Origin: Glycomyces arizonensis DSM 44726
GTDB taxonomy: Bacteria > Actinomycetota > Actinomycetes > Mycobacteriales > Micromonosporaceae
Direction: 5' to 3'
DNA: 51,012 nucleotides
Assembly (NCBI RefSeq): GCF_000482705.1
Contig: NZ_AXWO01000035.1
Coordinates: forward strand, 1-51,012
Shown here: piece after piece, positions 8,854 through 17,584 of the stretch
How positions within the stretch are numbered: position 1 is the first letter of the stretch
How the letters are laid out: every line of letters starts with the position of its first letter
Translations under genes and position numbers: made by a program
The notes under the pieces: generated by a model
What the model was told of the DNA's origin: nothing
The model's database searches: none
What the model saw: only the letters and a program-made list of their open reading frames with translations

Positions 8854-9327
8854 TCAGTAGAAGTAGAGTCCGGCGGAGGTGTCCTTCTGGATGTCGGAGC
8901 GGTCTCCGGCCCGGTCGAGGCCGGTGTAGGCGGCGTCGTTGAAGGGCATGGGGCCTTGCGGCCCGGGCGCCTTGCCGAGGCGCTGGCGCACCACGTTGAG
9001 ATTGTGGAGCCCGGCCAGGGCGTAGGTGCGGATCCGCAGGTACTGCTTGGTCTTCTTGGCCGTCTTGAGGATCTCGTCGGCGTTGCTGTGGAGCTTGCGC
9101 GCCCGCTCGAGCGCGCCGGCGGCCTCGGCGTCGGCGACGCGGCCCGGCGCGATGGCGAGCTGGTTGCCGAGGAGCCTGGTCCATGCCTCGGCGTCGGCCT
9201 TGGCGCGGGCCTTCCGGCGCCTCCTGGTCTCGATGCTCGATCGCAGTCCGAGAACGGCGGCGAAGACGAGGACGATCGCGACGACTGCTCCGAACGAGGC
9301 GATTGCCACTTCAATGGCGGTTTGCAT
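8854..9327 (-). CDS. Hypothetical membrane-anchored protein
   Basis: 157 residues from ATG 9327, with a GGGGGG Shine-Dalgarno-like run just upstream (GTG 9333 would add two residues). It has one N-terminal helix (about 5-28, IEVAIASFGAVVAIVLVFAA), then a highly basic, probably helical cytoplasmic region (RRRRKARAKADAEAW) and a Gly/Asp-rich tail. No family recognised. It is monocistronic and unrelated to its neighbours. Confidence 0.7.
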   Translation of the reverse strand: MQTAIEVAIASFGAVVAIVLVFAAVLGLRSSIETRRRRKARAKADAEAWTRLLGNQLAIAPGRVADAEAAGALERARKLHSNADEILKTAKKTKQYLRIRTYALAGLHNLNVVRQRLGKAPGPQGPMPFNDAAYTGLDRAGDRSDIQKDTSAGLYFY

Positions 9328-9577
9328 CGTCACCCCCCGTGACCAGTGTTGATGTATCCCTCACGAATATTATTCCACTACCGGTGGGCATTCATGATCC
9401 CCCTTGCGCAAATAGACCAGGGCGGTTCCCGGCATTTGCGGCGATTCTTTGACGCGAACATCTCCGGGGCACTTCTCATGCACAGATGCGCATGTTAGCA
9501 TTCTTTCGTCGCGGGGCACGCCTCGCCGCATACGGCCGACCGGTCCACCGGCTCCAGCAGGGGAAGGGAACACCCAC

Positions 9578-10513
9578 ATGGGACACGACCACTCGCACGG
9601 CGCCGCCGGCCTCGGCGTCCGCCACCGCGGGCGGCTCTGGCTGGCCCTGGGCCTGGCCGTCACCGTGATGCTCGTCGAGGCGGTCGCCTCCTGGTACACC
9701 GGCTCGCTCGCCCTGCTCTCCGATGCCGCCCACATCGCCGGCGACACTCTCGGCATCGCCATGGCCCTGGCGGCGATCACGGCCGTCCAGCGCGACGCGG
9801 CGGCCCGCGGCGGCCTCGGCGAGGCGCGCAAGCCCCGCCGCACCTTCGGCATGTACCGGCTCGAAGTGCTCGCCGCGCTGGCGAACACGGTGCTGCTGTT
9901 CGGCGTCGCCGGCTTCGTCGTCGTCCAGGCGGTCATGCGGATCGACGACCCGCCCGAGGTCGAGTCGCTGCCGATGCTGGCGGTCGCCGTCGTCGGGCTC
10001 GCCGCCAACGTCGCCTCGCTGGTGCTCCTGCGCTCGGGGGCGGCCGAGTCCATCAACGTGCGCGGGGCCTACTTCGAGGTCATGGGCGACGCGATCGGCT
10101 CGCTGGGCGTCATCGCCGCGGCACTGGTCATCTGGTTCACCGGCTGGTACTACGTCGACAGCGTCATCGCCGTGGCCGTGGGCCTGTTCATCCTGCCGCG
10201 GGCGGCCCGGCTGGGGCGCGACGCGCTGCGGATCCTGTTGCAGCACGCGCCGGTCCGCGTGAGCGTGGCGGAGGTCGAGGACGCCCTGAAGACACTCGAT
10301 GGGGTGAAAGAAGTGCACGACCTCCACCTCTGGACGCTCACCTCCGGCATGGACGTGGCCACGGTGCATCTGGCCCTGCGGTCGGGCGCCGATCCGGGCG
10401 CCGTCCTCACCGACGCGCAGAAAACACTGGCCACGCGCTTCGGGATCGATCACACCACCGTCCAAATAGAACCGGGGAGCTCCGACCACGCGTGCGACCG
10501 GCCCGCATGGTGA
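9578..10513 (+). CDS. Cation diffusion facilitator family transporter (CzcD-like)
   Basis: 311 residues, start ATG 9578 with GGAAGGGA upstream. The protein begins with a His-rich MGHDHSHG segment. It has six membrane helices with the CDF metal-site motif LLSDAAHIAGD (about 47-56) in helix 2 and EVMGDAIGSLG in helix 5, followed by a cytoplasmic C-terminal domain (VHDLHLWTLTSGMDVATVHL) that binds metal and dimerises. The family exports Zn(II), Co(II) or Cd(II) in exchange for protons. Specificity cannot be read from sequence alone, though the His/Asp site fits zinc. No metal-sensor gene is adjacent. Confidence 0.92.
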   Translation: MGHDHSHGAAGLGVRHRGRLWLALGLAVTVMLVEAVASWYTGSLALLSDAAHIAGDTLGIAMALAAITAVQRDAAARGGLGEARKPRRTFGMYRLEVLAALANTVLLFGVAGFVVVQAVMRIDDPPEVESLPMLAVAVVGLAANVASLVLLRSGAAESINVRGAYFEVMGDAIGSLGVIAAALVIWFTGWYYVDSVIAVAVGLFILPRAARLGRDALRILLQHAPVRVSVAEVEDALKTLDGVKEVHDLHLWTLTSGMDVATVHLALRSGADPGAVLTDAQKTLATRFGIDHTTVQIEPGSSDHACDRPAW

Positions 10514-10576
10514 GATTCATCAGGGGCATGTCCGGAAGCCGATAGTGACAAATATGTGACGTCCGCCATTGGATGT

Positions 10577-10592
10577 GTTGACTATGGTAAAC
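10577..10592. promoter_or_regulatory. Imperfect palindrome upstream of DUF397 gene
   Basis: GTTGACTATGGTAAAC has the symmetric form GTTnACnATnGTnAAC, 42 bases before the DUF397 start. It could be an operator for the nearby Scr1-type regulator; I saw no second copy upstream of the regulator. Confidence 0.3.
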
Positions 10593-10634
10593 ACCGACCT
10601 GGGGACTCGAATGCTCCTTGGAAGGAGGAGATCC

Positions 10635-10808
10635 ATGTTGACCCACACATGGAGGAAGAGCAGCAGATCAGGCCCGAACGGCGCCTGCGTCGAGGTCAGG
10701 CTCGCATCAGGTGTCGTTGAGATCAGGGACACCAAGCTCGCCCAGAGCCCGATCCTGCGGACCAGCCAAGCTGACTGGCTGTCGCTGCTGCACCAAGAAG
10801 GCCGGTAA
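10635..10808 (+). CDS. DUF397 domain protein
   Basis: 57 residues, start ATG 10635 behind a strong GGAGGAG. The pattern WRKSSRSGPNGACVEV, then VEIRDTK and a terminal block with LRTSQADWLSLL, is the DUF397 fold, a small family abundant in mycelial actinobacteria and usually adjacent to an Scr1/DUF5753 HTH regulator, to which it acts as a partner or antagonist. Here that regulator is the next gene, but convergent rather than in the same operon. Confidence 0.9.
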   Translation: MLTHTWRKSSRSGPNGACVEVRLASGVVEIRDTKLAQSPILRTSQADWLSLLHQEGR

Positions 10809-10816
10809 CCAGACGG

Positions 10817-10858
10817 ATGGCGGGGCGGTCGCGGCTGTCGCCGCGACCGCCCCGCCAT
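10817..10858. terminator. Bidirectional terminator between DUF397 and Scr1-type regulator
   Basis: A perfect 19-base stem (arms 10817-10835 and 10840-10858) with a TGTC loop, between two convergent genes. It is one of the strongest hairpins in the window. Confidence 0.8.
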
Positions 10859-10927
10859 CGTGTCAGTGCCGCGGAACGCGGCGGGCGGATCAGCCCATTC
10901 AGCGCCCCGGCGCGGCGCCTCGGGCGC

Positions 10928-11866
10928 TCACATCGCCTTGAGGCGGCCGGCCTGCTGCTCGATGAACTCCAGGCTCCGGCCCGGGCCCAGGGCCGCCGAG
11001 CGGAGGTTGCCGAACACCTCGTGGAACGGGGCGACGTCATCGCCCTCCTCGTACACGTCGCCGTTGTGGCCTTCGATGTAGACCACGTCGGGGTGCCGGT
11101 ACCCGGGGTCGACCTCACCGTCGACCTCGCCGAAGCCCAGGATCGTGAACGAGGAGAGCATGCCGGGATAGGCGCCGCCGTCGAAGGGCAGGACCTGGAG
11201 GTGCACGTTCGGCAGCGCCGCGAGTTCGAGCAGGTTCTGGAGCTGGTCGATCATGACCTTCGGTCCGCCCAGGACCCGCCGGATGGCGGCCTCGTCGATG
11301 ACGTTCCAGATCTTCAGATCGTCGCGGAGCCGCGCCTGGCGCTCCATGCGCAGGTTGATGCGCTCCTCCATGAACCGCCGCGACTGCTCCAGCGAGAAGT
11401 CGAAGGTGGCGCGGGCGTAGTCGGGCGTCTGCAACAGCCCGTTGATGATCAGCCCGTCGTACAGGTACAGGCTGGAGGCGTCCTGCTCCAGGCCCACATA
11501 GGTCGCGTACGGCGGGGAGATCGTGTCGGAGTAGCGGGCCCACCAGCCGCGCTTGCGCCCGTCGCGGGCCAGGCGCACCAGCTCCTCGATCTGCGCGGCG
11601 TCGGTCACGCCGTAGACGCCGGTGAGCGCCATGACGTCGCGCGGCTTGATGCCCACGCGGCCGAGCTCCATGCGGTAGATCGTGGAGGTGGTGACCTCCA
11701 GCGCGTCGGCCGCCGCCTGGGCGTCCCTTCCGGACTGCTCGCGCATCTGGCGCAGGATCTTGCCCGCGCGCCTGCGGCGCACGGTGGGACTGCCGCCTGA
11801 AGGCATCGCCTTGCCCCCCAACCTCTTCGGCAGATCGTTGTCAGCGTCGTCGTTCGATGTTCCCAT
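10928..11866 (-). CDS. Helix-turn-helix regulator, Scr1/DUF5753 type
   Basis: 312 residues from ATG 11866 (a TTG at 11947 would add 27). An XRE helix-turn-helix (about 22-75) contains AAADALEVTTSTIYRMELG. A long DUF5753 domain follows, with the typical features YVGLEQDASSLYLYDGLIIN, GLLQTPDYARA, a VHLQVLPFDGGAYPGM stretch, and VVYIEGHNGDVYEEGDDV near the end. These regulators pair with DUF397 proteins and commonly influence development or secondary metabolism. The target is unknown. Confidence 0.9.
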   Translation of the reverse strand: MGTSNDDADNDLPKRLGGKAMPSGGSPTVRRRRAGKILRQMREQSGRDAQAAADALEVTTSTIYRMELGRVGIKPRDVMALTGVYGVTDAAQIEELVRLARDGRKRGWWARYSDTISPPYATYVGLEQDASSLYLYDGLIINGLLQTPDYARATFDFSLEQSRRFMEERINLRMERQARLRDDLKIWNVIDEAAIRRVLGGPKVMIDQLQNLLELAALPNVHLQVLPFDGGAYPGMLSSFTILGFGEVDGEVDPGYRHPDVVYIEGHNGDVYEEGDDVAPFHEVFGNLRSAALGPGRSLEFIEQQAGRLKAM

Positions 11867-12276
11867 TTGACACCCTGATCCCTCCGGTTTCGGTGAGGAC
11901 GCACCGGCCGGGGAGGACTTCTGGTCGCTCACCGGTGCGTCGTACAAATCTAAGGTTTCGCAGGTCCGCCGGAACGGCGGCTCCCCAAGGGTCGCCTAGG
12001 CCGCCATGGCCGCGGTCCGCTGTGGTCGCACATTCACGACGGTGCGGGCGTCACCGAGGTCAGACTACGAAGAATTCGCCACCCGATCCGGTTATACCCC
12101 TTGCATCGAAAATCTGCATGTGCAATTCTACTTGACGGAGGGGTCATCCGCCTCGTCCGACTGTACCGATTCGACACCGCGACTCGAAACCGACCGGCCT
12201 CACCCGGAAGGGCGGCACCGAGTTCCACTCGCGCAGGCGAGACCCGGCACCGATACGACACGAAAGGCAGCCCGCG
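11867..12276. other. Divergent intergenic region, no gene seen
   Basis: These 410 bases separate the Scr1-type regulator from the Cys-containing hypothetical gene. Open frames crossing it lack coding bias. A TTGACG at 12132 could be a -35 element for the plus-strand gene, but no convincing -10 stands at the right distance. No repeat or structured RNA was recognised. Confidence 0.4.
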
Positions 12277-12636
12277 TTGCGAAGTCCGTACACACTCGAC
12301 AACCCGCCCCCGGACGAGCCCCCCAGCGGGGTGCCGGTACCGAGCCTGTGGCGCGTCCAGGCTCGATGGTGGCGACGGCACACCCCCGCGCTCGACCAGC
12401 GCAGCGTCAGGCGGCCGGTCTGCGGCCACTGCGGCCAGGCCTGGCCCTGCCACTCGTGGGCGTGCTGGGACGGCCAGCTCGGCGAGGCCGTCGGCCTCCC
12501 CGGCGCCGCCGAACCCATGAGCGGCGCGACCGGACCCCGGCCGGTCCCCGAGTCCCGGATGAGCGAACCCTCCCCCATCCGCGCGCGAGGACGGCAGCTC
12601 GCCGCCCGGCAGCAGCGGCAAAAGAGCGCCGCCTAG
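12277..12636 (+). CDS. Hypothetical Cys/His/Trp-rich protein
   Basis: 119 residues from a TTG start with AAGG about 11 bases upstream. Third-position GC is high throughout, which supports coding. The core is VCGHCGQAWPCHSWACWD (about 67-84), with four cysteines and two histidines in 18 residues, resembling small metal-binding motifs seen in actinobacterial proteins next to HTH/DUF397 genes. The N-terminus is Pro-rich and the C-terminus basic. The exact family is not recognised. It is divergent from the regulator and lies ahead of the kinase gene. Confidence 0.6.
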   Translation: MRSPYTLDNPPPDEPPSGVPVPSLWRVQARWWRRHTPALDQRSVRRPVCGHCGQAWPCHSWACWDGQLGEAVGLPGAAEPMSGATGPRPVPESRMSEPSPIRARGRQLAARQQRQKSAA

Positions 12637-12771
12637 CGCGTAGCCTCAGCCGATCACGGTCGTTATTCCCTGAGAGAAGAAACGACTCTGGGCGAAGAGA
12701 CGGCTCCCGAGCGTCGCCGCGAAGGCGAGTCCACGGCCGGCCGGCTTCGCCGCGAAGGGGAAAGCCGCCGG

Positions 12772-14391
12772 ATGCTGAGCACGCGCAACCTCAAAGCAGG
12801 CGACGTCCTGGACGGGCGGTACCGGCTCGAACGCCGCGTCGGCGGCGGAGGCATGGGCGACGTCTGGGAGGGCACCGACACGGTCCTGTGGCGCACCGTC
12901 GCCGTCAAGATCCTGCTCGCCGACCTCGTCGACGACCGCGGCTTCCGCGAGCGCTTCCGGCGCGAGGCCCGCGCCATCGCCGTCATGAAGGGCCCTGGCG
13001 TCGTCGAGGTCTACGACTACGGCGAGACCGACGACGGCGACGCCGCCATCGCCTACCTCATCATGGAGTTCGTCGACGGCCAGCCGCTGTCGCGGCTGCT
13101 CGGCCTGTGGGGCAAGCTCGGCTCGGCCGACACGCTCCGCATCATCGGCGGCGTCGCCGAGGCGCTCCAGGTCGCCCACGGCGCCGGGATCGTCCACCGG
13201 GACATCAAACCGGGCAACATCCTCGTCCGCGACGACGGCTCGGTCGTCCTGGTGGACTTCGGGATCGCCCGCGCCGGCCACAATCTCACCCTCACCACCA
13301 CCGGCGTCGTCCTCGGCACCGTCACCTACATGTCGCCCGAGCAGGCCGCGGGCGAGAACCTCACGGCGGCCTCGGACCTGTACTCGCTGGGCGTCGTCGC
13401 CCACCAGTGCCTCGCCGGGTCGCCGCCGTTCAAGGCCGACACGCCGCTCGGCGTGCTCTCGGCGCACCTGCGCAACGCACCGCCGTCGCTGCCGCCCGAC
13501 GTGCCCCGCGAGGTCGACGCCATCGTCGCCAGGGCCCTGCAGAAGGACCCCTCGTCCCGCTGGCCCGACGGGGCCTCGTTCGCCCGGGCCTGCTACGAGA
13601 TCCGCGCGATGATCACCGCGGTGGATCCGCCGCGCCACCCGTCGCCGCCGGTCGAGCCGGTGCCGCAGACGCCCCCGAACGCGCCGACCCTCCACACCGG
13701 GCCGCACACCGGCGCGCACCCGATGCCACCGGCCGCCCCCACCGCGGTGGCCCCGCCCGGCACCGCAGCACCGCGGCGCCGCGGGCGGCTGTGGGTCGCG
13801 TTCGCTTCGGCGCTGGTCGTGATCACCACTGCCGGGGCGATCGCCGCCGCCAGCCCGTGGCACGACGCGACGAGCCCCGGCGTCGCGGCCGCCACCGCGA
13901 GCGGCGCGGTCACCGACGTGCACGGCCAGGACATCGACGAGCCGGTCGGCGACGGCGAGGAGGGCGCCCTGCCCGCCCCGGAGGGCGAATCCGATGCGGC
14001 CTCGGCCTCCGCGGCGACCGAGACACCGAGCGAGGGGCCGACCACGGCACCGGCCGAGGGCGCCGAGCCCACCGGCGGCGCCAGCACCTCGCCGTCTCCC
14101 AGCGCGACGAGCCCCTCGCCCACGCCGCAGCCGGTGTCCGTCCCCGACCTATCGGGGCTGTCCGAGGCGCTGGCGCGCCAGCGGATCGAGGAGGCCGGGC
14201 TGACTGCGGCCGCGGACCCCAGCAGCGGCACCGGCGACTACTCGTGCGGCGTCGTCAACCAGATCCCCGGCGCGAACACGCAGGCCGACCCCGGCACGAC
14301 GGTGCACTTCACCGTCCAGAAGGCCGCCGACGCCGCATCGTGCAAGACCGAGTCGGACGAGACGCCCCCGCCGACGGACCCGACGCCATAG
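12772..14391 (+). CDS. Serine/threonine protein kinase with PASTA domain
   Basis: 539 residues. The kinase domain (about 17-285) has the Gly-loop VGGGGMG (23-29), catalytic Lys46, HRDIKPGN with Asp144, DFG (162-164) and GTVTYMSPEQ. A Pro/Thr-rich linker leads to one membrane helix near 345-365 (LWVAFASALVVITTAGAIAA). A long acidic, Ser/Thr-rich outer stalk then leads to a single C-terminal PASTA repeat (about 458-525). PASTA kinases sense cell-wall fragments and control growth and division; PknB has four repeats, so this is a shorter relative. It is monocistronic with a strong terminator. Confidence 0.93.
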   Translation: MLSTRNLKAGDVLDGRYRLERRVGGGGMGDVWEGTDTVLWRTVAVKILLADLVDDRGFRERFRREARAIAVMKGPGVVEVYDYGETDDGDAAIAYLIMEFVDGQPLSRLLGLWGKLGSADTLRIIGGVAEALQVAHGAGIVHRDIKPGNILVRDDGSVVLVDFGIARAGHNLTLTTTGVVLGTVTYMSPEQAAGENLTAASDLYSLGVVAHQCLAGSPPFKADTPLGVLSAHLRNAPPSLPPDVPREVDAIVARALQKDPSSRWPDGASFARACYEIRAMITAVDPPRHPSPPVEPVPQTPPNAPTLHTGPHTGAHPMPPAAPTAVAPPGTAAPRRRGRLWVAFASALVVITTAGAIAAASPWHDATSPGVAAATASGAVTDVHGQDIDEPVGDGEEGALPAPEGESDAASASAATETPSEGPTTAPAEGAEPTGGASTSPSPSATSPSPTPQPVSVPDLSGLSEALARQRIEEAGLTAAADPSSGTGDYSCGVVNQIPGANTQADPGTTVHFTVQKAADAASCKTESDETPPPTDPTP

Positions 14392-14395
14392 ACGG

Positions 14396-14429
14396 CAGAG
14401 GGCTCCCGGCCGCGGCCGGGAGCCCTCTG
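14396..14429. terminator. Bidirectional terminator between kinase and UPF0182 genes
   Basis: The hairpin begins CAGAGGGCTCCCGGCC and closes GGCCGGGAGCCCTCTG with a very short loop. It sits between two convergent stop codons only 51 bases apart. Confidence 0.8.
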
Positions 14430-14442
14430 CCACTGTCCGGCC

Positions 14443-17400
14443 CTACTGGCCGGCCGCGTCCCTCGCCTCTTGGAGCCGGTCGAGCGCCGCGAACAACTCG
14501 TCCAGGGCCGCGCCCGCCTCGGCTTCGGAGCCCGAGGCGCGGGCTTCCTCATAGGCGGTCTGCGCGTCGAGGACGTCCTGGATCGCCGCCGCCACTTCGG
14601 GCGGCTCCTCGCCGCCGGCGGGGGCCTCCGTCGACGGCGCCTCGCCGGTCGGCTCCTCCGTCGGCTCCTCGGTCCCCTCGCCTTCGGTACCCTCCTCGAC
14701 CTCTTCGGCGGCGGTCGGCCTGCCCTGCAGGTAGTCCTGCACGACCTGTTCGAGCGCCCCCAACTGGTCCCTGGGGTACTCCTCGATCGGCGTCTCCTCG
14801 AAGTCGCAGCTGCGCTCGGGGTCGTCGGGGTCGACGCAGGTGAACTCCTGGGCGTAGCCGACATAGCCGCCGTAGCTGACCGCGACGCGCCGCAGCAGCG
14901 GCAGCGTCGTGCCCTCGCCGCCCGACTGCCTGCGCAGGTACATCGGCTCCATGTAGAGGATGCCGTCGCCCACCGGCAGCGCGAGCAGGTTGCCCCACTC
15001 GACGTCGGTGCCCTGCTGCTGGAAGAGCCTGAGCTCCTCGGCGACGTCGGTGGTGGAGGTGATGATCTGGTGCACCTGCCCCACCGACTGGTCGTCACCG
15101 CCCGAGACGTCGTAGAGCACCAGCTGCGGGTCGCCGTTCTCGTCGTAGTAGCCGGACATGAGGCTCGCCAGCGCGTTCTCGCGGTTGCGCGGCACGTACG
15201 TGCCGGTCAGCTGGAAGTGCGAACTGTCCTGGTTCGGGTACTGCGCGAAGACGTAGTAGGGCGGCTGGGAGACCCCGTTGCCCTGCGAGGGGTCGTCGGG
15301 CGTCGCCCAGGCCTCGCCGCCTTCGATGAAGGTCCGCGCCTCGTCGACGTGGTAGCGCTGGAGGATGTTGCGCTGGACCTTGAACAGGTCCTGCGGGTAG
15401 CGGAAGTGCTCGACCAGCTCCGGCGGCGTGTCCTCCTTCGGCGTGATCAGGTCGCCGCCGTAGACCTCGTTCCAGGCCTTGAGGATCGGGTCCTCGTCGT
15501 CGAACTCGTAGAGCTTGACCGAGCCGTCGTAGGCGTTGACGACGGCCTTGACCGAGGAGCGGATGTAGTTGACCTCCTCGGACTCCTGCGTGGCCACGCC
15601 CTGGCCGGAGTAGGTGTCGTTGGTGGCCTCGGCCAGGTTGGTCCGGTCGGCGTAGGGGAAGTCGTTCGTCGTGGTGTAGCCGTCGACGATCCACACGATG
15701 TCGCCGTCGACGACCGCCGGGTACGGGTCGGCCTCGATGGTCAGGAACGGGGCGACGTCCTGGACGCGGTCGCGGATGTTGCGGTTGTACAGCAGCTGCG
15801 ACTCGTCGTTGATCTGGCCCGAGAGCAGGAACCGCGGCTCCTGGAACTCCCAGGCGTACAGCAGGCGCGTGGTCCACGAGCCGATGTCGACCCCGCCGCC
15901 GCCCTGGTAGGTGGTGTAGCGGTCCGAGCCGATCTCCTCGGCCTCGGAGTCGTCGCTGTCCTCGGTGGTGACGGCGATGTCCGCGGGGCGGTCGTACTCG
16001 CGCGGCGTCTCGCCCTCGGGGACGCCGACGATCGCGTACTGGTTCTCGTCGGTCAGCAGCCCGTAGTAGATCTGGGGCCGGTCGACGTCGAGGAAGTCCT
16101 CGGTGGCCTCGCACTGCCCGGCCTCGGCGTCGTCGGAGCGCATGACGCCGTTCATGAAGTACGGGCCGCCGTTGCAGTTCTCGGTGCTCGACGCGGCGAC
16201 GAAGCCCCAGCCGTGGGTGTAGACGGTGTGCTGGACGGTCCAGTCCTGCTGCTCGCCGGTCAGCTGGTCGGGGTTGAGCTCGCGCAGGCCGACCACGAAG
16301 TCCTCGGTGACCTCTTCGCCGTCCGCGTTGGTGTAGGTGTAGCGGTCGATGTCGAGCTTGTCGTTGAAGTCGTAGAAGCTGCGCGGCTGCTGGCGCTGGG
16401 TGAAGGCGTCGGAGACGATGAAGGGGTCGATCAGGCGCGTGTAGGGCACCGTCCCGGTGTCGGTCTCAAGCTGCTGGGCGTCGGGGGTGGAGGCGACGGA
16501 GTACGTCTCTCGCTCCAGCTCCTCCATGCCGTAGGCGTAGCGGGTGCCGTCGATGGTGTACTGGGCGTACTGGCCTTCGCGCTGGGGCCGGTTGGGTTCG
16601 ACCTGGAAGTTGCGGACCACGGCCGGGTAGATGCCGCCGGCGGCGATCGCGGTGACCACGACCAGGCCGAGCGCGGCCCCGGGCAGGATGAACGATCTTG
16701 TGAAACCCCAGGAGAACACGAGGATGACGAGCGCCGCGACGACCGAGACCCAGATGAGCGCGTTCTTCGCGTTCATCAGGGCGGTCATCTCGGTGTAGCC
16801 GCCGCCGACGATGTTGGTGACCTCGTTCTCCTGCGTGGTGAAGTTGAACCGGTCGAAGTAGTAGGCGACGGCCTTGAGGCCGAGGAACAGCGCCACCAGG
16901 ATCGACAGGTGGATGCGCGCGACGTTGGTCATGCGCTCGCCCTGGCCGGAGAAGCGCAGCGCCCCGTACAGGTAGTAGGCTCCCAGAGAGGCGATGATGC
17001 CGACGACGACGGCGGCGAAGCCGAAGCCGATGAGGAACTGCCAGAACGGCAGGCGGAACACGTAGAAGCCGGCGTCCATGTGCATGACCGGGTCGGTCCA
17101 GCCGAAGTCGCCTCCGGCGCGGAACAGCAGCCAGGTCTCCCAGCGGGACTGGGCGGACATGCCGGCGAAGATGCCGACGACGACGGCGATCCCGCCGATC
17201 CACCATCCGGCGCGGGGGGCGATCATCTCCCGGTAGCGTTCGAGGCCTTCCTGCTCGGAGGTGGCCGGCCAGGTGTCGGGCCGGAAGCGCCAGGCGAGGT
17301 AGAGGTTGAGGCCGGTCCAGGCGGCCATGGCGAGCGTGAACACGGCGAACAGCCCGATCCGGGTCCACATCATGGTCGAGAAGACGGCCGTGTACCCGAC

Positions 17401-17541
17401 CGAGTCGTACCAGAGGTAGTTGGTGCGGAGGCTGACCAGCCAACCGAGCACCGACAGTAGCACGATGGCGGCCACGATGAGGATCAGTACATAGCGTCCT
17501 CGTCGGCTCATCCGTGGGGGCGTGGGCGTCCGATTCGCCAC
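14443..17541 (-). CDS. UPF0182 family large membrane protein
   Basis: 1032 residues from GTG 17541, behind AAAGGAG at a 9-base spacing. About seven membrane helices occupy the first 320 residues, beginning with YVLILIVAAIVLLSVLGWLV. A very large extracytoplasmic domain (about 330-900) follows, then an acidic Glu/Thr/Pro-rich tail and a terminal helix-rich segment. This is the COG1615/UPF0182 architecture, conserved in actinobacteria and cyanobacteria; its biochemical role is unknown. The orthologue in mycobacteria (Rv3193c) also sits next to the YlbL-type protease gene, as here. Confidence 0.93.
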   Translation of the reverse strand: MANRTPTPPRMSRRGRYVLILIVAAIVLLSVLGWLVSLRTNYLWYDSVGYTAVFSTMMWTRIGLFAVFTLAMAAWTGLNLYLAWRFRPDTWPATSEQEGLERYREMIAPRAGWWIGGIAVVVGIFAGMSAQSRWETWLLFRAGGDFGWTDPVMHMDAGFYVFRLPFWQFLIGFGFAAVVVGIIASLGAYYLYGALRFSGQGERMTNVARIHLSILVALFLGLKAVAYYFDRFNFTTQENEVTNIVGGGYTEMTALMNAKNALIWVSVVAALVILVFSWGFTRSFILPGAALGLVVVTAIAAGGIYPAVVRNFQVEPNRPQREGQYAQYTIDGTRYAYGMEELERETYSVASTPDAQQLETDTGTVPYTRLIDPFIVSDAFTQRQQPRSFYDFNDKLDIDRYTYTNADGEEVTEDFVVGLRELNPDQLTGEQQDWTVQHTVYTHGWGFVAASSTENCNGGPYFMNGVMRSDDAEAGQCEATEDFLDVDRPQIYYGLLTDENQYAIVGVPEGETPREYDRPADIAVTTEDSDDSEAEEIGSDRYTTYQGGGGVDIGSWTTRLLYAWEFQEPRFLLSGQINDESQLLYNRNIRDRVQDVAPFLTIEADPYPAVVDGDIVWIVDGYTTTNDFPYADRTNLAEATNDTYSGQGVATQESEEVNYIRSSVKAVVNAYDGSVKLYEFDDEDPILKAWNEVYGGDLITPKEDTPPELVEHFRYPQDLFKVQRNILQRYHVDEARTFIEGGEAWATPDDPSQGNGVSQPPYYVFAQYPNQDSSHFQLTGTYVPRNRENALASLMSGYYDENGDPQLVLYDVSGGDDQSVGQVHQIITSTTDVAEELRLFQQQGTDVEWGNLLALPVGDGILYMEPMYLRRQSGGEGTTLPLLRRVAVSYGGYVGYAQEFTCVDPDDPERSCDFEETPIEEYPRDQLGALEQVVQDYLQGRPTAAEEVEEGTEGEGTEEPTEEPTGEAPSTEAPAGGEEPPEVAAAIQDVLDAQTAYEEARASGSEAEAGAALDELFAALDRLQEARDAAGQ

Positions 17542-17584
17542 TCTAAGCAACTCCTTTGTGTCTCATCGCAACGACGAGTGGTGT

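Noticed and set aside
12006..14843. A 945-codon open frame on the plus strand
   Set aside because: It overlaps the PASTA kinase in another frame, is extremely Arg/Pro-rich and has no domain; the kinase frame has clear motifs.
14470..17460. A 996-codon open frame on the plus strand
   Set aside because: It is exactly antisense to the UPF0182 gene and its composition (Asp/Val/Gly/Arg-rich) is typical of the complement of a GC-rich gene.
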